DNA of 59,934 bases from Blastocatellia bacterium (GTDB taxonomy: Bacteria > Acidobacteriota > Blastocatellia > Chloracidobacteriales > Chloracidobacteriaceae): assembly GCA_019695185.1 (NCBI GenBank), contig JAIBAN010000047.1:1-59934 (forward strand), given 5' to 3'. The notes beneath the pieces were generated by a model. The model was given only the letters and a program-made list of their open reading frames with translations, searched no databases and was not told the origin of the DNA. Position 1 is the first letter of the stretch; each line of letters starts with the position of its first letter. The translations under genes were made by a program, and so were the position numbers. Shown piece after piece: positions 55,974 to 59,934 of the stretch.

Positions 55974-55976
55974 AAT

Positions 55977-56103
55977 CAGGGTCCAGGGCTTTCTAATTGA
56001 GAATTGAAAATTGAAAGCCAATTCACAACATGGATTTTTCTAATAGTCGAAAACCCTGAACCCTGAACCCTGAACCCTGAACCCTGAACCCTGAACCCTG
56101 AAC
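55977..56103. repeat. Composite repeat element, third copy
   Basis: A short left arm (GGGTCCAGGG, 55979-55988), the shared core 55987-56052 (AATTGAGAATTGAAAATTG, AAAGCCAATTC, GGATTTTTCT), and a right arm of about seven CCCTGAA copies (56052-56103). It separates the two GTPase genes and ends 4 bp before the second start codon. Confidence 0.93.
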
Positions 56104-56107
56104 TGTT

Positions 56108-56614
56108 ATGACCAAAAAGAAAGTCTGTATGCTGGGCGCATTTGGGGTGGGTAAAACCAGTTTGGTGGCACGTTTTGTCAAAAGCCTGTTTTCTGAACGG
56201 TACCATTCCACCATTGGCGTCAAAATTGATAAAAAAGACCTCGTGGTCAATGGTGCGGAAGTTTCATTGGTATTGTGGGATTTGCCGGGTGAAGGGGAGG
56301 AGGACGAGTTTCAAAAGGTGCGGATGTCCTATTTACAGGGAGCCGCCGGTTACGTGCTGGTGGTGGATGGGACCCGCCCGGAAACCCTGGAGACAGCCCG
56401 CAATTTACAGAAACGGGTGGAAGACACCGTGGGGCATCTGCCATTCACCGTGGCGGTGAACAAGGCTGACCTGGGCAATGACTGGCAGGAAAATCCTTCT
56501 GTTTGTGGCAGGTGGCAAGAGCAGGATTGGATTTTCATACCGACCAGTGCCAAAACAGGTGCCGGTGTGGAAGACCTGTTTCAATCGCTGGCCGAGAGGC
56601 TTGTGAAAGGCTAA
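56108..56614 (+). CDS. Rab-like small GTPase, copy 2
   Basis: 168 residues from ATG 56108. P-loop GAFGVGKTSL, switch I YHSTIGVKID, switch II WDLPGEGEEDEF, base motif VNKADL and TSAKTG. Compared with copy 1, switch II carries an acidic three-residue expansion and Pro at the Ala59-type position. The catalytic Gln is again replaced by Glu. No Shine-Dalgarno match: the CCCTGAA array occupies the leader. The following PAS-like gene starts 11 bp after the stop. Confidence 0.93.
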   Translation: MTKKKVCMLGAFGVGKTSLVARFVKSLFSERYHSTIGVKIDKKDLVVNGAEVSLVLWDLPGEGEEDEFQKVRMSYLQGAAGYVLVVDGTRPETLETARNLQKRVEDTVGHLPFTVAVNKADLGNDWQENPSVCGRWQEQDWIFIPTSAKTGAGVEDLFQSLAERLVKG

Positions 56615-56625
56615 GGTTCATCACC

Positions 56626-57009
56626 ATGACCGCATTGCCGCCTTCAATTTCGGAATATGTCTTACATCTGACGATGGAACAGCAACTGCCGGCGTTTTTC
56701 GTGCTGGACCAGGAAGGCCGTCTCTGCGAGTGGGGGGGGAGGCCGGAGCGGTACGGTATTTCTCCGCTCAATCAGGAACCTGATGCCGAGCTTTTTCCTT
56801 TTTTGCATGGCATCGTTCCCCTTGGGGATGAGCCCGTGTTTTTCCCCTGTGTGGAGACCGCTCCCAATGTCTTTGCCGACATTCACGTCTTTCACCGGGA
56901 AGGAAAAAATTGGGTATTGCTGCTTGATGTTTCAGCCGATGCCTTACGACAGCAACAAATGCAACAAAGACTGAATGAAATTGCCTTACAGCGGAAACCG
57001 GGGAATTGA
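56626..57009 (+). CDS. PAS-like small sensory protein
   Basis: 127 residues from ATG 56626. The core LPAFFVLDQEGRLCEWGGRPERYG followed by a short helix and VFADIHVFHREGKNWVLLLDVS looks like a PAS fold without an attached output. A C-terminal amphipathic helix (ALRQQQMQQRLNEIALQR) could be the dimer/signal helix. The stop and last residues (PGN) are read from the first copy of the TGAGAAT array. It probably works with the downstream kinase-like protein, whose N-terminus is similar in kind. Confidence 0.7.
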   Translation: MTALPPSISEYVLHLTMEQQLPAFFVLDQEGRLCEWGGRPERYGISPLNQEPDAELFPFLHGIVPLGDEPVFFPCVETAPNVFADIHVFHREGKNWVLLLDVSADALRQQQMQQRLNEIALQRKPGN

Positions 57010-57210
57010 GAATTGAGAATTGAGAATTGCGAATTGAGAATGAACAGTTGGTGCTTCCAAAACAAATGATTCCATGCTGATACACGACCAAGCATCCCTG
57101 GCCTACCATAAGGGAACGAAATTCCAATTCCAAATTCACATTCTCAATTCTCAATTCTCAATTCTCAATTCTCAATTCTCAATTCTCAATTCTCAATTCT
57201 CAATTCTCAG
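57003..57210. repeat. TGAGAAT/TTCTCAA inverted heptamer pair
   Basis: Left arm 57003-57040 (four to five copies, including the preceding gene's stop codon), a middle of about 100 bp with no gene, and right arm 57139-57210 (about ten TTCTCAA copies) ending 3 bp before the next start codon. Confidence 0.93.
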
Positions 57211-57213
57211 CCT

Positions 57214-58323
57214 ATGAGTCAGTCAATTTTTGAAGAATTGTTTGCCAGCCTGAATGTGGCCATTCTGGAATACCAGTCCGAAAGCACGTTTACCTTATGT
57301 GGGACATTGCCGGACTGGTTTTGCCGGTTTTATCCGGGCATGGTCACCGGTGATACGGTCAAACCTGGCGAATCAATGCAGTTTCTCGCCAATTTCCTGG
57401 TTGATGCCAAAGATTTCTGGTCTGGCCATGAAAGCGGTCAACTCAAATCCGGGATTTGGACCGAGCAACCAAACGGCACGAGTGAACTGCACCTGGAGGC
57501 AACTGCCGTTTCCCTTGGGAGTCGCAAATTGCTGCTGATCGAATTTCCGAAACTGGCCTACGAGGAAAAACAGAAGATCATTCAAAAAGGCCGGGAAACG
57601 GTGCTTGACCAGCACCGGTACCTGCGCGAAGTTCAAAAAAAGGAAATTCTGCTCTATTGCCTGGCCAATGATTTGGGGGAGCCACTGGTCGGCATCCGCC
57701 ATACCCTGGAACAGCTCTTTCGTCACCGTGACCTGTTTTCCCAAATGGAACAGGATTCGCTTGATGCTGCTCTGGCATCGGTCAAAATGCAGCGGGCGCT
57801 GGTGGAAAGTCTGCTTCAGACCTTCTCCAACGAGGCCCGCCTGGTCAACCGGACGGAATCGAATGCCCTGGTTTCGACCAATATTCTGCAATGCGCCGAA
57901 GACTCCATTGCCTTGATTGCAGAGGATTACCCGCAACGCAAAATCGAATTGCGGGTCATTCCGGGCCGAACCCCACGCAATTCATGGCAGGTGCTGGCAG
58001 AAAATTCCTGGCTGGAACGGGTGTTTCTCAGCCTGCTGGACAATGGTTTGAAATACAGTCCTCCAAAAAGTCAGGTCGTGGTCACCCTGGCCCTGGACGA
58101 AACCACGGTTGGGGTTTCAATCGATGATGAGGGGCCAGGGGTGCCCCCTGAAATAGCCAAGGTTTTGCAGGAGTCTTTTCCCCTGGAAAGCATCGCTCCT
58201 CCGTTTGCCGGGGTTGGACTGTATTATTGCCATATTGCCGTTCATCGCTGGGGAGGCCATTTGGGTTATGAGCCTCTGGCCAGCGGAGGATCCAGGTTTT
58301 GGTTCCGTTTGCCGCAAGTATAA
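57214..58323 (+). CDS. Sensor-kinase-like protein lacking the phospho-acceptor histidine
   Basis: 369 residues from ATG 57214. A PAS-like N-terminus (about 1-120) is followed by a two-helix dimerisation segment where the usual SHELRTPL reads LANDLGEPL (Asn152 in place of His). The HATPase is intact: SLLDNGLKYSP (N box), IDDEGPGVP (G1) and AGVGLYYCHIAV (G2). It can probably bind ATP but not autophosphorylate in the classical way; phosphatase, pseudokinase or GTPase-coupled roles are possible. It is the last clear member of the GTPase neighbourhood. Confidence 0.85.
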   Translation: MSQSIFEELFASLNVAILEYQSESTFTLCGTLPDWFCRFYPGMVTGDTVKPGESMQFLANFLVDAKDFWSGHESGQLKSGIWTEQPNGTSELHLEATAVSLGSRKLLLIEFPKLAYEEKQKIIQKGRETVLDQHRYLREVQKKEILLYCLANDLGEPLVGIRHTLEQLFRHRDLFSQMEQDSLDAALASVKMQRALVESLLQTFSNEARLVNRTESNALVSTNILQCAEDSIALIAEDYPQRKIELRVIPGRTPRNSWQVLAENSWLERVFLSLLDNGLKYSPPKSQVVVTLALDETTVGVSIDDEGPGVPPEIAKVLQESFPLESIAPPFAGVGLYYCHIAVHRWGGHLGYEPLASGGSRFWFRLPQV

Positions 58324-58369
58324 CGGGATTGAGAATTGAGTATGAGAGATTAAGAAAGGCTTGATAAAG

Positions 58370-58933
58370 ATGAACCACGGGAAATTGCGCCAGCAAATAA
58401 AATTGGGATTGGTCACCGGGTTTTTGGCCTTGTTCGGCTGGAACTGGATGCCGGACCAGACACTGGCAGCTCAGGAGGAACCCCCGACTGAGGAAGCTCA
58501 GGCAGCCGATGATGAAATTCCGCCAACTGACCGGGATGAACTGTTGAAATGGCTTAAAGCCGGCAAGTACAAGGCAAAATTTGTGAGTGAAAAGAAAGTT
58601 CACCCCTCGGATGGACCTCATGGGGGGAATGTCCTGACCTACTATAACCCGATTCTGGTGGAGGATTTGAAAGACAAGAAAACCCTCTTTCGGACAGGTG
58701 CCAGCATGGTCAAGGAACTGTATCTTTCCGGGACCGAAAAAGCAGTGGGTTATTCCGTCATGATCAAAACAAAGGAAAAAGGAACCAAAGCCAAGGGTAA
58801 ATTCTGGCTTTTTTATGAGACGTTTGACGGAACCAACCAAAACCCGTTTTATGGAAAAGGCGTGCCCCTCTGTGTGAATTGCCACACGATTGGGGTTGAT
58901 TTTTTGCGTTCAACGTTTCGACCTGAGAATTGA
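58370..58933 (+). CDS. Secreted cytochrome P460-like protein
   Basis: 187 residues from ATG 58370. The signal peptide ends near LAAQ. After an acidic linker come KKVHPSDGPHGGNVLTYYNP and MVKELYLSGTEKAVGYSVMIK, the pattern of P460/DUF-type haem proteins. A C-terminal CVNCHTIGVDFL gives one CxxCH haem site. The last residues (RPEN) and stop lie in the TGAGAAT array. A P460 cross-linked Lys cannot be proven by eye. Probably periplasmic. Confidence 0.7.
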   Translation: MNHGKLRQQIKLGLVTGFLALFGWNWMPDQTLAAQEEPPTEEAQAADDEIPPTDRDELLKWLKAGKYKAKFVSEKKVHPSDGPHGGNVLTYYNPILVEDLKDKKTLFRTGASMVKELYLSGTEKAVGYSVMIKTKEKGTKAKGKFWLFYETFDGTNQNPFYGKGVPLCVNCHTIGVDFLRSTFRPEN

Positions 58934-59119
58934 GAATTGAGAATTGAGAATTGAGAATGACCCAAGAGACAGGAGAGAAAAATTTTGAGACTCAGGTGAA
59001 AATAGGTCTGAGGATTGATTCTGTTTTCATTCCTGGCGTTATGTTGGTCCTGGATAAAATCTAAAAAGCGAAGCCAATGGGTTAACCAATTCTCAATTCT
59101 CAATTCTCAATTCTCAATT
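58924..59119. repeat. TGAGAAT/TTCTCAA inverted pair
   Basis: Left arm 58924-58960 (five copies, containing the preceding stop), a middle of about 127 bp without a gene, right arm 59088-59119 (four copies) ending in AATTAAAAAA just before the next start codon. Confidence 0.92.
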
Positions 59120-59128
59120 AAAAAAACT

Positions 59129-59809
59129 ATGAAACACAAAGCCATCTATACAAAAGTCCGCAAATTGATAGACCAACGGGAACTGGCCGATGACAATCTT
59201 GATTTGGCTGAAGATGCGCTGGCCGTTCTGTTGGAAAAGGATGAAACCTGTGAGTGGGCCTATGGCCTGCTCTCGGAAATCTATTATTGGCGGGGGGAAA
59301 TTGCTCCGGCCAAGGAAAAGCTCGAATTGTACGAGCGGGGAGTCGAGTTTGGCGAACATGGCGTTGAACTTGATGAGGATTCCCTGGAGTCAAACTTCTG
59401 GCTGGCGGTCAATTACGGTCTGTATGGGAACGAAAAGGGAATTCTCAAAAGCCTGGACCTGATTAAACCGATTCAAACCCATGCTGAGAAAGCGCGCACA
59501 TTGGATGAATCGTACTTTTACGGCGGTCCCTGGCGGGTGTTGGGACGGCTCTATAACAAGGCTCCGGGCTGGCCGATGTCATTGGGTGACAATAAAAAAG
59601 CGATTGAATGCCTAACCAAAGCCCTCAAATTCGGTCCCAAATTTTACCTGAACCACCTCTATCTTGCCGAAGCCTACCTGTCCCTCCGGGACAAGAAAAA
59701 AGCCAAAGAGCATTTGGATTGGCTGCTGGCGGCTCCACTCTCGCCTCACCATGAACGTGAAGACAGAGTGACGCAAAAGGAAGCTCAGGCGCTGCTCAAA
59801 AAACTCTAA
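59129..59809 (+). CDS. TatT-like TPR protein
   Basis: 226 residues from ATG 59129. Helical throughout, with repeated TPR-like pairs (LLSEIYYWRGEIAPAKEKLE, SLESNFWLAVNYGLYGN, KAIECLTKALKFGPKFYLN, LYLAEAYLSLRDKKKAKEHLDWLL) and YFYGGPWRVLGRLYNKAPGWP, which is characteristic of the TRAP-associated TatT family. There is no signal peptide, so this version may be cytosolic. The stop codon touches the next TGAGAAT array. Confidence 0.75.
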   Translation: MKHKAIYTKVRKLIDQRELADDNLDLAEDALAVLLEKDETCEWAYGLLSEIYYWRGEIAPAKEKLELYERGVEFGEHGVELDEDSLESNFWLAVNYGLYGNEKGILKSLDLIKPIQTHAEKARTLDESYFYGGPWRVLGRLYNKAPGWPMSLGDNKKAIECLTKALKFGPKFYLNHLYLAEAYLSLRDKKKAKEHLDWLLAAPLSPHHEREDRVTQKEAQALLKKL

Positions 59810-59834
59810 TTGAGAATTGAGAATTGAGAATTGG
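59808..59834. repeat. TGAGAAT heptamer array at the window end
   Basis: Three to four copies begin in the stop codon of the TatT-like gene. No inverted partner is visible before the window edge. Confidence 0.9.
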
Positions 59835-59920
59835 GCACTGATGCATTAATTGTTGGCTAAAATGCTGTAAGCCATTGAAAAAGAAAGAGTAGCCATCAAC
59901 AATCCGGATGCACGAAGAAT

Positions 59921-59934
59921 TGGAGGCTAAAATG
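59921..59934 (+). promoter_or_regulatory. Ribosome site and start codon of a following gene
   Basis: TTGGAGG followed six bases later by ATG at the last three bases of the window is a good translation start. The coding region lies outside. Confidence 0.6.

Noticed and set aside
55482..56614. MglA polarity GTPase
   Set aside because: Sequences match the Rab-like Rup group more than MglA, and no MglB-like gene is adjacent.

Overview
The window looks like a chromosomal segment of a Gram-negative member of the Acidobacteriota (inference, possibly Blastocatellia). The pointers are a VWFA-related secreted protein of the acidobacterial type, large secreted repeat proteins, many eukaryotic-like Ser/Thr kinases, TPR-CHAT proteins, propeller-type sensor kinases, TrmFO, a UB2H-type bifunctional PBP1 and an OmpA-type protein. 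I see no tRNA, rRNA, CRISPR array, phage or plasmid genes. The only mobile-element gene is a REP-associated transposase (RAYT).

Layout. 1-8273 (minus): two giant secreted proteins, one cut by the window edge, that share a C-terminal module and are separated by a REP-like cluster. 8540-12815 (minus): DUF4188, macro-domain, VWFA-related, unknown, TrmFO. 13041-18406 (mostly plus): an unknown protein, an arginyltransferase-like protein, a DMT-type membrane protein (minus), a ribbon-helix-helix-like protein, DUF721/DciA-like, DUF92, a DUF1648/DUF5808-like membrane protein and a low-molecular-weight phosphatase. 18517-29439 (minus): kinase-SUMF1 fusion, TPR-CHAT protein, two zinc alcohol dehydrogenases and a YVTN-propeller dihaem cytochrome. 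29960-46466 (plus): TPR protein, a hybrid histidine kinase, a paralogous propeller sensor fused to a Ser/Thr kinase, a second TPR-CHAT protein and a PLP decarboxylase with a receiver-like tail. 46470-47325: RAYT between inverted REP clusters. 47333-51244 (minus): soluble transhydrogenase and PBP1. 51622-59809 (plus): an enoyl/quinone-reductase-like MDR, then a run of coiled-coil protein, OmpA-type membrane protein, two Rab-like GTPases, a PAS-like protein, a histidine-less sensor kinase, a P460-like cytochrome and a TatT-like TPR protein.

Three things stand out. First, the spacers are full of tandem arrays with a 7-bp period built from several unrelated heptamers (GGACTGA, GGGTTCA/GGGTCCA/GGGTTTA, TGAGAAT, GGATTTT, GCAAATC). 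Most occur as inverted pairs around a 50-160 bp middle, and several supply stop codons or fill the leader next to a start codon. Second, a tandem duplication (32116-40060) keeps one sensor design but swaps the output from histidine kinase/receiver to Ser/Thr kinase, and is followed by TPR-CHAT and decarboxylase genes. A Ser/Thr kinase gene also sits beside a TPR-CHAT gene at 18.5-24.3 kb. Third, the GTPase neighbourhood (52.9-58.3 kb) joins two Rab-like GTPases to an OmpA-type protein and a kinase whose phospho-acceptor histidine is replaced by Asn.

All calls come from reading the sequence and translated frames by eye; no database search was possible. Start codons were chosen from Shine-Dalgarno sites, signal peptides and domain starts.
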